From NCBI RefSeq assembly GCF_001011035.1, contig NZ_CP011492.1:6193447-6257446 (forward strand): a stretch of DNA of 64,000 bases, read 5' to 3'. Below, piece by piece: positions 18,392 through 28,720 of this stretch (positions within the stretch are counted from its first letter, which is position 1; every line of letters begins with the position of its first letter). The stretch comes from Streptomyces sp. CNQ-509 (GTDB lineage Bacteria; Actinomycetota; Actinomycetes; Streptomycetales; Streptomycetaceae). The notes under the pieces were generated by a model, which did not search any database, was not told the origin of the DNA, and worked only from the letters and a program-made list of their open reading frames with translations. A program made the translations under genes and the position numbers.

Positions 18392-19690
18392 ATGACAACG
18401 CACAACGAAACGCAGGTCGTGCTCCGCAGCCCCGCCGAGCTGGCGGACGCCCTGCCGTACCTGATGGGCTTCCACCCGGACGACAGCGTCGTCCTCGCCG
18501 CGCTGCACGGCGAGCACGGACGGTTCGGCGGCCGGCTGCGGCTCGGCATTCCGCCGGACCGGGACGGCTGGCCGGACGTGGCCGCGCAGCTCGCGGAGTG
18601 CCTCATCGAGGGCAGTGCGAAGCGGGGCGACAAGCCGGACGGCATCGTCGTCTTCCTCTGCCAGGACCCCGGCGCGGGCGAGCAGCCGCGCGAGGTCATG
18701 GAGCGGCTCCGCTCGCTCGCCCAGCGGCTCCGCGTGGCCTGCGGACGGCTGGAGGTGCCGGTCGTCGAGGCGTTGTGCATCTCCGCCGGGCGCTTCTGGT
18801 CCTACCTCTGCCCGGACGAGCGCTGCTGCCCGCCGGAGGGCACGGAGCTCGTCCCGCCCGGTAGTTCCGCCATGGCCGCCGCCGCGGCCTACGCGGGCCT
18901 GCGGCGCCCCGGATCGCTGCGCGCGCTGGAGGACAGGATCGCGCCCCGCCACCCGGACGCCGACCGGCAGACGCGCGCGCTCGACGCGGCCGGCGGCTCG
19001 CTCGTGCCGCGGATCCTGGAGCACGCCGGCCGCGAGACCGTGCGCGCCGAGACCCTCGCGCTGACGGACCGGCTGATCGCCCGGCTCACCGGTGCTCCGC
19101 CGCCCGCGGGGGAGGCGGCGGCGGACACCGACGAGCGGGACGACAGGCTGCTCACCGACGACGAGTGCGCGGCCCTCATCGTCGGTCTCCAGGACCGGCT
19201 CACCCGCGACCGCGCCGCCGAGCGGATGGAGGGCGAGGAGGCGGCGGGCGCGCTGCGGCTGTGGCGGGCGCTGTCCCGCCGCTGCGTCGGAGCGTATGTG
19301 GAGCACGCCGCGGCGCCGTTGACGCTCGCCGGCTGGGTGGCGTGGTCGAGCGGCGACGAGGCGGCGGCCCGCGTCGCCCTCGGCTGCGCCCTGGCATCCG
19401 ACCCGGAATACCTGTTCGCCCGGCTGCTCCACCAGGCGATCAACGAGGGCCTGGACCCGGAGCCGTTGCGGCGCTCCCTGCGCCGCCAGCGCCGCGCCCA
19501 GGAGGCCGCCTCGCCGGCGCCCGCGGAACCGCGCTCCCAGCCGCCCGCGGCGGCGTCCCGGTCGCGGTCGCGACCGCTGTGCCTGCCTCCGGCCCAGCCG
19601 TCGAGCCGCGGCTCCCGCCGCCCGCCCGGCCGCCGGACGGCGCGCCGCACTGCCCGGCGCCGCGACGTGCGGAGCAAGGAGCAGCGATGA
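18392..19690 (+). CDS. DUF4192 domain-containing protein
   Basis: A 432-residue actinobacterial protein of unknown role. The DUF4192 domain opens with VVLRSPAELADALPYLMGFHPDDSVVLAALHG and continues through RLRVACGRLEVPVVEALCISAGRFWSYLCPDERCCPPEGTEL. The helical region LWRALSRRCVGAYVEHAAAPLTLAGWVAWSSGDEAAARVALGCALASDP is also typical. The C-terminal 60 residues are a basic Arg/Ser/Pro-rich tail that could bind nucleic acid or be disordered. The ATG at 18392 matches the family start. No partner gene suggests a pathway. Confidence 0.88.
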   Translation: MTTHNETQVVLRSPAELADALPYLMGFHPDDSVVLAALHGEHGRFGGRLRLGIPPDRDGWPDVAAQLAECLIEGSAKRGDKPDGIVVFLCQDPGAGEQPREVMERLRSLAQRLRVACGRLEVPVVEALCISAGRFWSYLCPDERCCPPEGTELVPPGSSAMAAAAAYAGLRRPGSLRALEDRIAPRHPDADRQTRALDAAGGSLVPRILEHAGRETVRAETLALTDRLIARLTGAPPPAGEAAADTDERDDRLLTDDECAALIVGLQDRLTRDRAAERMEGEEAAGALRLWRALSRRCVGAYVEHAAAPLTLAGWVAWSSGDEAAARVALGCALASDPEYLFARLLHQAINEGLDPEPLRRSLRRQRRAQEAASPAPAEPRSQPPAAASRSRSRPLCLPPAQPSSRGSRRPPGRRTARRTARRRDVRSKEQR

Positions 19691-19817
19691 CGGCATGAGA
19701 GAGCGGTGCGGGGCGGCCGGAGTGCCGTCGGCGTGACCTGGAGGGGCCCGCGGGCGTTCTCACGGCGGCGGCCGGTCGCCGCCTCGTCCGTCCACGGCTT
19801 CCCGAGAGGACTGCCGC

Positions 19818-22181
19818 GTGTCTCCCAGCCTTCACCCCCCGCGCCAGCGGCCGCCCGTGCCAGGCCCCGCGCACGACGCGCTCGTCTGCGTCGCCATGCC
19901 GGCGTTCGCCGTCTCCGCCCGCCACGGCCAGCTCGACGGCCACGGACTCGAAGGGTTCTACCGGGCGGGGCGCCGGCTGGTCGGACGGCTGCGGCTGCGG
20001 GTGGGCGGCGTCGAGCCCATGCCGGTGCAGGGGCGCCGGGCAGGCGCGGACCGGGTGCGCTTCGTGGGCACGGTGCGCACCGGCGCCGAGTCGGGACCGG
20101 ATCCCGCCGTGGTCGTGGAGCGGGTGCGGCACGCCGCCGGCGTCGAGCGGATCACGCTGCACAGCAGCGCCACCCGCGTGCTGCGCCTGACGCTGGAGGC
20201 CGAGCTGGGCACGGACCTCGCCGAGCTGAGCGCGGTCGCGGCCGGGCACGACCGCCGCGAAGTGCCGGCCAGCGTCCACGAGTCGGGCCTGCGCTGGCGC
20301 CCGCTCCCGGCCCTCGCGGCCCCCGGCCGAGGGCCGGACGCCCCACCCGCGGGCGCCGGGGGAGCCGGGGCACGCGCCACCGACCCGGCGGGGACCGGCA
20401 CCGTGCCCGGCGGTGGCGCGCCCGCCGCGGGTGGACAGAGCGGCGCCGAGACGCCCGGCGGCGGCGGTGTGCGCGGCGGCGCGGCGCGTGGAGACGGAGC
20501 GCGCGGCGGTGCGGCTCACGGCAGCGGCGGGCGAGGGGCCGCGGCGGCGCCCGGCGGCGGGGCGCGGGGCGCGGAGGGAAGCGGCGGAGGGGGTGGGGGT
20601 GGGGCCCCCGGGGTGGGGGCCCTGGTGACCGCGGAGCCGCCGCCCGACGACGTGATCGCCGCGGCCGGGTTGCTGCGGTGGCAACTGGAGTTGGCGCCGG
20701 GCGGGTCCCGGACGCTGGAGCTGCGGATCGGTACCGATCAGGCGGGTCCGCGGGAGCTGCCGCCGGTGCCGTGGGACCCGGCCGCCGCCGCGGCGGGCGA
20801 CGATCCGGGGGTCGCCCCGTTGCTGGACACCGCGCTCGACGACCTGCGGACCCTGCTGCTCCGCGATCCCGCCGAGCCGGCCGACGTGCACCTCGTCGCC
20901 GGGGTGCCGTGGCGCTGTGCGCTGGCTCCCGCGGACGCGCTCTGGGCCGCCCGCATGCTCCTGCCGCTGGGCACGCGCCTGGCCGCCGGGACCCTGCGCG
21001 CCGTCGCCCGCACCTGGCCCGCAGCCCTCGCCGCCGGGGCTCCGGAGCCGGCGCGGCTGCCCGGCACCCTCCGGGACTCGGGGCCGCACCTGCCCCCGGC
21101 CGCCACCGGCGTCGAGGCCACCCTCCTCTTTCCCGCCGTGCTCGCCGAGGCCCGCCGCTGGGGACTGCCGGAGCGCGATCTCGACGGGCTCCTGCCCGCC
21201 GCCGAGCGCTGCCTCGCGTGGCTGCGCGCCGCCGCGGACGACCGCGGCTTCGTCCCCGACCCCTCTCCCGGCGGCCCGTACCGCTGCGAGACCCAGGCCC
21301 ACGCCTACCGCGCCGCCCTCCTCGGCGCCGAACTCCTCGACGTCTGCGGCCGTCCCGGCGCCGCCGAGTGGCGCGAGCGGGCTGCGGACCTGCGCGAGCG
21401 CTTCCGTGCCGGCTTCTGGACCGAGGACGTCGCCGGCGGCAGGCCCGCGGCGGCCCTCGCCCCCGGCGGCCGTCCGCTCACCCACCTCGGCAGTCCCGCC
21501 GCCCACCTCCTGCCGACCGTGGCCGACGTCCTCGTCCGCGCACACGCCAACGGCAACGCCACCCCCGGCCCCGCCGAGCCCGCCTCAGCCGACGGCGGCA
21601 GCCTCCCTGACGCCGACAGCGCACCCGGCCTTCTCGACAAGGCGCAGACCGGTCAGCTCGCCCGTCTCCTCGGCTGCCCCGCCCTCGACTCCGGCTGGGG
21701 CCTGCGCAGCCTCGGCGCCGCCGAGCCCGGCTTCAATCCCTTCGGCCACCGCGCCGGCGCGGTGCACGTCCACGAGACGGCCGTCGCCATCGCCGGCCTC
21801 TTCACCGCCGGATACGACAAGGAGGCCGGCGCCCTCCTCCGCGGACTCCTCGGCGCCGCGGGCCACTTCGGCCACCACCTCCCCGAGATGTACGCGGGCG
21901 ACCAGCGCACCGCGGGCGGCGCCCCGCTCCCGCACCCTGCCGCCTGCCGCCCGTCCGCCGTCGCGGCCGCCGCCGCGGTGCACGTCCTCACCGCGCTCGC
22001 CGGCGTCGCCCCCGACGTCCCCGCCGGTACCGTCGCCGCCCGTCCGCCGGCCACGGCCCCATTGGGCGCGGTGCAGCTCACGGGCTGGCGGCTGGCCGGC
22101 GAGCCCTTCGCCGTACGGGTCAGCCGCGTCGGCCTCGCCGTCGTCGAAGAGGCCGCCCCCGGCCTCCAACCCGGCTCCTGA
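19818..22181 (+). CDS. Glycogen debranching enzyme-like (MGH1-type) glycosidase
   Basis: A 787-residue protein with two recognisable parts. The N-terminal beta domain is of the bacterial debranching-enzyme type (LVCVAMPAFAVSARHGQLDGHGLEGFYRAGRRLVGRLRL). The C-terminal half is an (alpha/alpha)6 glucosidase-like domain (ATLLFPAVLAEARRWGLPERDLDGLLPAAERCLAWL; HAYRAALLGAELLDVCG; EPGFNPFGHRAGAVHVHETAVAIAGL). Between them, about residues 170-275, lies a very Gly/Ala-rich insert with few hydrophobic residues. The GTG start has a good ribosome site (AGAGGA, 8 nt). Trehalose or alpha-glucan metabolism is plausible; the exact substrate is unknown. Confidence 0.85.
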   Translation: MSPSLHPPRQRPPVPGPAHDALVCVAMPAFAVSARHGQLDGHGLEGFYRAGRRLVGRLRLRVGGVEPMPVQGRRAGADRVRFVGTVRTGAESGPDPAVVVERVRHAAGVERITLHSSATRVLRLTLEAELGTDLAELSAVAAGHDRREVPASVHESGLRWRPLPALAAPGRGPDAPPAGAGGAGARATDPAGTGTVPGGGAPAAGGQSGAETPGGGGVRGGAARGDGARGGAAHGSGGRGAAAAPGGGARGAEGSGGGGGGGAPGVGALVTAEPPPDDVIAAAGLLRWQLELAPGGSRTLELRIGTDQAGPRELPPVPWDPAAAAAGDDPGVAPLLDTALDDLRTLLLRDPAEPADVHLVAGVPWRCALAPADALWAARMLLPLGTRLAAGTLRAVARTWPAALAAGAPEPARLPGTLRDSGPHLPPAATGVEATLLFPAVLAEARRWGLPERDLDGLLPAAERCLAWLRAAADDRGFVPDPSPGGPYRCETQAHAYRAALLGAELLDVCGRPGAAEWRERAADLRERFRAGFWTEDVAGGRPAAALAPGGRPLTHLGSPAAHLLPTVADVLVRAHANGNATPGPAEPASADGGSLPDADSAPGLLDKAQTGQLARLLGCPALDSGWGLRSLGAAEPGFNPFGHRAGAVHVHETAVAIAGLFTAGYDKEAGALLRGLLGAAGHFGHHLPEMYAGDQRTAGGAPLPHPAACRPSAVAAAAAVHVLTALAGVAPDVPAGTVAARPPATAPLGAVQLTGWRLAGEPFAVRVSRVGLAVVEEAAPGLQPGS

Positions 22182-22227
22182 ACCGCCGCCCCGGCCGTCC
22201 GGCCCGTCTCCCGGGAAGTCCTGATTA

Positions 22228-22242
22228 TCGTCAGGCAGACGA
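22228..22242. promoter_or_regulatory. Candidate operator of the NUDIX regulator
   Basis: The inverted repeat TCGTC-N5-GACGA lies immediately upstream of, and abutting, the -10-like TAAGAT at 22244-22249. A protein bound here would block the promoter. It is the obvious candidate for autoregulation by the NrtR-like protein encoded next. Confidence 0.6.
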
Positions 22243-22243
22243 C

Positions 22244-22249
22244 TAAGAT
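22244..22249 (+). promoter_or_regulatory. -10-like TAAGAT before the NUDIX regulator gene
   Basis: TAAGAT ends 7 nt before the ATG at 22257. No Shine-Dalgarno sequence is present, so a leaderless transcript is likely. Confidence 0.55.
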
Positions 22250-22256
22250 CCCCGCC

Positions 22257-23012
22257 ATGCCCCCCTACGAGCCGACCGCCTACCCGCCGTTCGCCGTGAC
22301 CGTCGACCTGGTCGTGCTCACCGTGCGCCGGCACGCGCTGAGCGCCCTGATCGTCCGCCGTGGTGAGGCTCCCTTTCAGGGCCGGTGGGCGCTGCCCGGC
22401 GGTTTCGTGCGCGAGGAGGAGGACCTGACGGAGGCGGCGGCGCGTGAACTCGCGGAGGAGACCGGCCTGCACGCGCACGGCCCGGTGGAGGAGGACACCC
22501 CCGCGCACGCCGCGCATCTCGAACAGCTCGCCACCTACGGAGATCCGAAGCGCGACCCGCGGATGCGCGTGGTGAGCGTCGCTCACCTCGTGCTGGCGCC
22601 GGACCTGCCCGCACCACGCCCCGGCGGCGACGTCGGCGGCGCCCGGTGGGCGCCGGTCGCGACCCTCGTCGGCCCGGCCGACGAGGACGGGGAGCAGCCG
22701 CCGCTGGCCTTCGACCACCGCCGGATCCTGGCCGACGGGGTGGAGCGGGCCCGGTCGAAGATCGAGTACTCGTCGCTGGCCACGGCCTTCTGTCCGCCGG
22801 AGTTCACGGTCGGGGAGCTGCGCCGGGTGTACGAGGCGGTGTGGGGCGTCGCGCTCGACCCGCGCAACTTCCACCGCAAGGTCACCGGCACCCCCGGCTT
22901 CCTGCTCCCCACCGGCGGCACGACCACCCGCCAGGGCGGCCGTCCCGCGCAGCTCTTCCAGGCCGGCGGCGCCACGATCCTCAACCCCCCGATGCTGCGC
23001 CCCGAGGTCTGA
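22257..23012 (+). CDS. NUDIX domain protein with C-terminal winged helix (NrtR-like regulator)
   Basis: A 251-residue protein. The N-terminal NUDIX fold (FAVTVDLVVLTVRRHALSALIVRRGEAPFQGRWALPGGFVREEEDLTEAAARELAEETGL) contains an almost complete NUDIX box with RELAEETG. The C-terminal winged helix (KIEYSSLATAFCPPEFTVGELRRVYEAVWG...NFHRKVTG) is that of NrtR repressors, which sense ADP-ribose or related NAD metabolites. Family knowledge suggests control of NAD or pyridine-nucleotide genes, but no such gene is adjacent. A dyad overlaps its own leaderless-looking promoter, so it is probably autoregulated. It could retain hydrolase activity. Confidence 0.9.
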   Translation: MPPYEPTAYPPFAVTVDLVVLTVRRHALSALIVRRGEAPFQGRWALPGGFVREEEDLTEAAARELAEETGLHAHGPVEEDTPAHAAHLEQLATYGDPKRDPRMRVVSVAHLVLAPDLPAPRPGGDVGGARWAPVATLVGPADEDGEQPPLAFDHRRILADGVERARSKIEYSSLATAFCPPEFTVGELRRVYEAVWGVALDPRNFHRKVTGTPGFLLPTGGTTTRQGGRPAQLFQAGGATILNPPMLRPEV

Positions 23013-23274
23013 GGACCACCGGGCGGGACGGTCCCTCCCTCACCGCGCGCCCGCGCAGCCCGCTCCGGCCAAGGCCCCGGCGGCACGCCCCGGACGGCCC
23101 CGGGCGACCTGCCCCGAGCCGACGGGCCTCCGGACTACACCCCTCCGGGCATACGAGTCGTACGAGCACACATCCGCGACGCCGCACCGCGCCCCGGGGT
23201 GAAATCCCGGTCCCGGCGCACCTCCTGCGCGATCATCCTTACATGTCGGATATCAACCGATTTAGGGAGGCGTG

Positions 23275-25227
23275 GTGATCCAGGCCATCGGACTCACGAG
23301 CAGGCCCCGCGGCGGCCGCCCGCCTGCCGTGCGCGACCTCACGTTCGAGGCCGAGGAAGGCACCGTCACCGCGCTGCTCGGCGAGCCCGGCGCAGGCAAG
23401 ACCGCCGCGCTCCGCCTCATGCTCCAGTTGGACAGCGGCCGCGGCATCGCGCTGTACGACGGCCGCCCGCTGAGCCGGCTCCCCGCCCCCGCCCGCGAGG
23501 TCGGCGCCGTGCTCGGCGACGTCGCGGGACACCCCGCCCGCACCGTGCTCAGCCACCTGCGCATGCTCGCCGCCGCCGTCGGCGTCCCCGCGGCCCGCGC
23601 CGACGCCCTGCTCACCCACGTCGGCCTCGACGCGCTCGCCGACGACCGGCTCGACGCCCTCTCCCTCAGCATGGACCGCCGCCTCGGCCTCGCCACCGCG
23701 CTCCTCGGCCAGCCGCACTCCCTGCTGCTCGACGACCCCGTACGCGATCTGCCGCGCCGCGAGGCGGCGTTCTACTACGCCCTGCTGCGCGAGCTGGCCG
23801 CCGCCGGCGTCTGCGTCGTCCTCGCCACCGACCAGCCGCGCGTCGCCGCCCGCTTCGCCGACCGGGTGCTGACGCTGCGGGCCGGCCGGCTCGTCGCCGA
23901 CGAGGAGGCCGACGACTTCGCCCGGCTGCGGCTGCGTCCCTGCGTCCTCATCAGGACGCCGCAGTCCGAGCGGTTCGCCAGTTATCTGACGCGGCAGGCG
24001 AGCACGCCGGAACGGCGCATCGAGGTGGTACGCCGCGACGGCGGTGCCCTGGCCGTCTACGGCACCGACAGCGCGGCCGTCGGCGAACTCGCCTACCGCA
24101 ACGGCATCCTGCTCCATCAGCTCACCGACTCCTCCCACGAGTCCGTCCCCACCGCCGTCCCGGAACCCGGCGCGCCCGAAGCCGTGACCCCCGAAGCCAC
24201 CGCGCCCGCAGCCACCCGCACCGCCACCGCCACCCTAGAACCCGGCACCGACACCGAGACCCACGCCGGGCCGCCGCGGGCCGACGGCGACACCCCGCCC
24301 GCCGGCACCTTCATCCCCGCCCCCGTCGCCGGCCCCGACGACGCCCCCCTCGCGGGACCGCTGCGCCGCCGCTGGCTCCCCGGCCCGGCCTACCCCCTCC
24401 GCTACGAGCTGCGCCGCGCCACCTCGGGCTCCCGGCTGCCCCGCGTCGCCGCCGCAGGCACCCTCGCCGCCTCCATCGCGGGCGCCGCCCTCCTCGCCCA
24501 CTCCGCGGGTGGCTCCGCCGTCTCCGACGCCCCCGCCGTGCGCATGCTCACCGGCTGGGCGCCGTTCCTCCCGCTGCCGCCCGCCGCGATCGGCGCCGGG
24601 CTGCTCGGCGCGCACGCCTTCGGCCAGGAGTTCAGCTTCCCCTCGCTCACCCCGGCCGTCGGCGCCGTGCCGCGCCGCCTCGGCCTGCTCTTCGCCAAGC
24701 TCGCCGTGAGCACGGCCGTGGCGCTGCTGCTCTTCGTCGCGGTGCTGCTCGCGGACGCTACGGCGCTGCTCGTGCTCTTCGGCGACGTCGTGGACATGCC
24801 CGCGGACGGCGGTCTGCAACTGCTGAGCTGGGCGGGCGTGACCGTGGGCTGCGCCTGGACCGGGGTGCTCGCCGCGGGGCTGTTCACGTCGGCGTCGCTG
24901 GGGCTGGCCGCCGTGCTCACCGTGCCCGTCGCCGTCGCCCCCGGCATCCACGCGCTCGCCGGCACGGGCGCCGTACGCCGCCTCGGAGAACTTCCGGTGC
25001 AGCTCATGCGCGTACTGCACATCCCGCGGCCCGGCGGCGGACCGAACCTCGGCGGCGTGTTCGGCGTGCCCGCCCAACCCTTCGGGCACGCGCTGGTGTT
25101 GTCGCTCGGCGCCCTCCTCGGGGCGTACGTCCTCACCGCGGGCCGGGCCCGGTCCCTGGGGCGCGCGCTGGAGCGGAGCGGGTGTCCGAGTTTCGTACGG
25201 AGGGTTTTCAACTCGCCTGGTGAATAG
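23275..25227 (+). CDS. Fused ABC ATPase-permease with degenerate catalytic motifs
   Basis: A 650-residue single-chain ABC protein. The N-terminal nucleotide-binding domain has an intact Walker A (GEPGAGKTA). The signature is weak (LSLSMDRR). Walker B is followed by Asp instead of the catalytic Glu (LLLDDP), and the H-loop His is replaced (ATDQP). After a Pro/Thr/Ala-rich linker (about residues 285-370), the C-terminal half holds some six hydrophobic helices (TLAASIAGAALLAHSAGG; VALLLFVAVLLADATALLVLF; ALVLSLGALLGAYVL). GGGAGG precedes GTG 23275 by 4 nt; GTG 23272 is also possible. It may bind ATP with slow or no turnover. Substrate unknown. Confidence 0.85.
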   Translation: MIQAIGLTSRPRGGRPPAVRDLTFEAEEGTVTALLGEPGAGKTAALRLMLQLDSGRGIALYDGRPLSRLPAPAREVGAVLGDVAGHPARTVLSHLRMLAAAVGVPAARADALLTHVGLDALADDRLDALSLSMDRRLGLATALLGQPHSLLLDDPVRDLPRREAAFYYALLRELAAAGVCVVLATDQPRVAARFADRVLTLRAGRLVADEEADDFARLRLRPCVLIRTPQSERFASYLTRQASTPERRIEVVRRDGGALAVYGTDSAAVGELAYRNGILLHQLTDSSHESVPTAVPEPGAPEAVTPEATAPAATRTATATLEPGTDTETHAGPPRADGDTPPAGTFIPAPVAGPDDAPLAGPLRRRWLPGPAYPLRYELRRATSGSRLPRVAAAGTLAASIAGAALLAHSAGGSAVSDAPAVRMLTGWAPFLPLPPAAIGAGLLGAHAFGQEFSFPSLTPAVGAVPRRLGLLFAKLAVSTAVALLLFVAVLLADATALLVLFGDVVDMPADGGLQLLSWAGVTVGCAWTGVLAAGLFTSASLGLAAVLTVPVAVAPGIHALAGTGAVRRLGELPVQLMRVLHIPRPGGGPNLGGVFGVPAQPFGHALVLSLGALLGAYVLTAGRARSLGRALERSGCPSFVRRVFNSPGE

Positions 25228-25260
25228 CCGGTTTCCCGCCGGTTTGAGGTCGCCGCGGCG

Positions 25261-25285
25261 TCAATGGAGGGGCGCTGGGCGATCA
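25261..25285 (+). promoter_or_regulatory. Possible WhiG-type promoter upstream of whiH
   Basis: GGCGATCA (25278-25285) matches 6 of 8 positions of the sigma-28/WhiG -10 element GCCGATAA. TCAA at 25261 resembles its -35, but the 13-bp spacer is shorter than the usual 15. WhiG control of whiH is established in S. coelicolor; this assignment is by analogy. Confidence 0.35.
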
Positions 25286-25348
25286 CCCTTTCGTGTGCTT
25301 TTCACCAAAGCCCTCAAGGCGGCCGGGATGCCCGCCGACAAAGGTTTC

Positions 25349-26299
25349 GTGAGTACCCTTGCGCAGACCATGATGACGGCCCGTTCCTCCGAGTCCGGCT
25401 TCGCCGGCCACGGGGATCTGGACCGCTACCCGTACCCCGACGGCCCCGCGGCCACCCCCGCCGCGCCCGTCCCCCCCGCCGCCGCCCCCGGCCCCGCCGC
25501 GCCGCCCGCCGCCCCGCCCGCGCCACCCGCGTGGGACGCCGGGGAGCCGGAGATCGGCCGCGTCGGCCGCCGCGCGGCGTCCAGCCGGGGCCGCGGCCTC
25601 CACGGCCAACTCGTCCAGCAGCTCGGCCAGATGATCGTCTCGGGCGATCTGGGCGCCGACCGCCCGCTCGTGCCCGAGGAGATCGGGCAGCGCTTCGAGG
25701 TCTCCCGCACCGTGGTGCGCGAGTCCCTGCGCGTGCTGGAGGCCAAGGGCCTCGTCAGCGCCCGCCCCAACGTCGGCACCCGGGTCCGCCCGGTCAGCGA
25801 CTGGAACCTGCTCGACCCGGACATCATCGAGTGGCGGGCCTTCGGCCCGCAGCGCGAGGACCAGCGCCGGGAGCTGTGCGAGATGCGCTGGACGATCGAG
25901 CCGCTGGCCGCCAGGCTCGCGGCGGGCCACGGCCGCGGCGCCGTCCAGCAGCGGCTCACGGACATGGCCGAGATCATGAGCCACGCGCTGGTGCAGGGCG
26001 ACACGGTCACGTTCGCCCGCGCCGACGCCGAGTTCCACGGGCTGGTCCTGCAGGTCGCGGGGAACCGGATGCTGGAGCACCTGGCCGGCGTGGTCACCGC
26101 AGCGCTCCAGGTCTCCGGCGGCCCCGCCGGCGGCTGCGACCGCCCGAGCGAGCAGTCCGTCACCCACCACGTGCACATCGTGGAGGCGCTGGGCAGCGGC
26201 GACGGCGCCGCGGCCGAGTCGGCGATGCGGCAGTTGCTGGGTGTGCACACCGAGATCGGCGCGGGCGACCGCGTCGTGCCGGCGCCGCGCGAGCACTGA
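25349..26299 (+). CDS. whiH: Sporulation regulator WhiH (GntR/FadR family)
   Basis: WhiH is needed for septation of aerial hyphae in Streptomyces. The 316-residue protein has an N-terminal Pro/Ala-rich segment, then a GntR HTH (about residues 85-155, RGLHGQLVQQLGQMIVSGDLGADRPLVPEEIGQRFEVSRTVVRESLRVLEAKGLVSARPNVGTRV). The FCD ligand-binding domain follows (ELCEMRWTIEPLAARLAAGHGRG...HHVHIVEALGSGDGAAAESAMRQLL). The N-terminus STLAQTMMTARS and C-terminus RVVPAPREH match my memory of S. coelicolor WhiH, which also precedes hrdB. The GTG at 25349 is chosen on that match, with AAAGG just upstream. The linker is longer than I recall in S. coelicolor. Confidence 0.93.
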   Translation: MSTLAQTMMTARSSESGFAGHGDLDRYPYPDGPAATPAAPVPPAAAPGPAAPPAAPPAPPAWDAGEPEIGRVGRRAASSRGRGLHGQLVQQLGQMIVSGDLGADRPLVPEEIGQRFEVSRTVVRESLRVLEAKGLVSARPNVGTRVRPVSDWNLLDPDIIEWRAFGPQREDQRRELCEMRWTIEPLAARLAAGHGRGAVQQRLTDMAEIMSHALVQGDTVTFARADAEFHGLVLQVAGNRMLEHLAGVVTAALQVSGGPAGGCDRPSEQSVTHHVHIVEALGSGDGAAAESAMRQLLGVHTEIGAGDRVVPAPREH

Positions 26300-27026
26300 G
26301 GGCGGGGTACGGGCGCGAGGCCCCGGCCCCGCGCCCCCGGCGGTACGCGCACCGGCACCGCCGCCGGCCCCCGCCGGGGACGGCGGCGCCGCGCTCCGGC
26401 AGGACCGGCCCACCGCCTCGCGGCACGTGGCACCCGAGCCGGGCCCGGGCCGCGCCGCCCGACCGCAGGCGCGTGCCCCGGGACGCCCCGCACCGCGGGG
26501 CAGCCCGGCAGACCCCCGGACACGCTCCGGACGACACGTCCGGGCAGCCACCCGGGCACGTACCGCAAAGGCCGCACCCCGGCCCGTACGAGCCCTCCGA
26601 AGACCCCCGGAGGCCGCCCGGCCACGACCCGGGTACCCCCGGACACCCGCAGCACCCACTCCCCGGAGACCCCGGAACGCCGCCGGACCACCCGCCCGTG
26701 CACCCACCCGGCCGTACCCGGCCCGACCAGCCCCGCGCGCCCCGCGCCCCCCGGCGCACAACCGCCGGACGGCGGGCGCACGCCGCGCTCCGCCCGGGCG
26801 TCCGCACGCCCTCCGGGCGTCCGGAGGGGCGGGGCGCCTGCCGGGCGGCTTTCGTGCTGCCGCGCCGGTGGCGGTAGATTGTGACCTGGGCCACGTGGAT
26901 TGGGCGTAACGCTGTGCGGGAAGGCGCGATGACCTAAGAGGTGGTGGCGCACGTATCGCGGTTCCGCCTCTACGCCGGTGGTCCATCCCCGCCACCGGTC
27001 GTTCCCATCGTTTCGAGAGGTTGTTC
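26300..27026 (+). other. Long gene-free region upstream of hrdB
   Basis: 727 bp without a convincing gene. 26300-26870 is extremely GC-rich. One frame stays open with a Pro/Gly/His/Arg-rich translation but has no start codon context or domain. A hairpin (CCCTCCGG-N4-CCGGAGGG, 26809-26828) may end whiH transcription. After 26870 the composition changes and promoter-like hexamers appear (TAGATT 26874-26879; TGACCT...TAACGC ending near 26915), followed by GAGAGG and the hrdB start. The hrdB promoters must lie here, but I cannot assign them firmly. Confidence 0.45.
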
Positions 27027-28610
<1,584 letters not shown>

Positions 28611-28626
28611 GCCGAGCGGCTTCCGG

Positions 28627-28664
28627 CGCCCCTGACCTGCCCTGCCGCGGGTCGGGGGCGTTTT
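28627..28664 (+). terminator. Rho-independent terminator of hrdB
   Basis: An 11-bp stem (CGCCCCTGACC with GGTCGGGGGCG, one G-U pair) has a 12-nt loop and is directly followed by TTTT. It is the most canonical terminator in the window and isolates hrdB from the patatin-kinase operon. Confidence 0.85.
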
Positions 28665-28720
28665 CCTTCGCCGGTGGTGCGGCGCCTGCCGCCGCTGTCG
28701 CGATACATCCGGAAGACGGT

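Noticed and set aside
26160..26894. Minus-strand open frame over the whiH-hrdB spacer
   Set aside because: The translation is Gly/Cys/Arg/Pro-rich with no domain, no ribosome site and overlap with whiH.
26874..27026. SigR-type promoter (GGAAT-N18-GTT) for hrdB
   Set aside because: A GGAAG...GTG arrangement is present but neither element matches well, so no SigR site is claimed.
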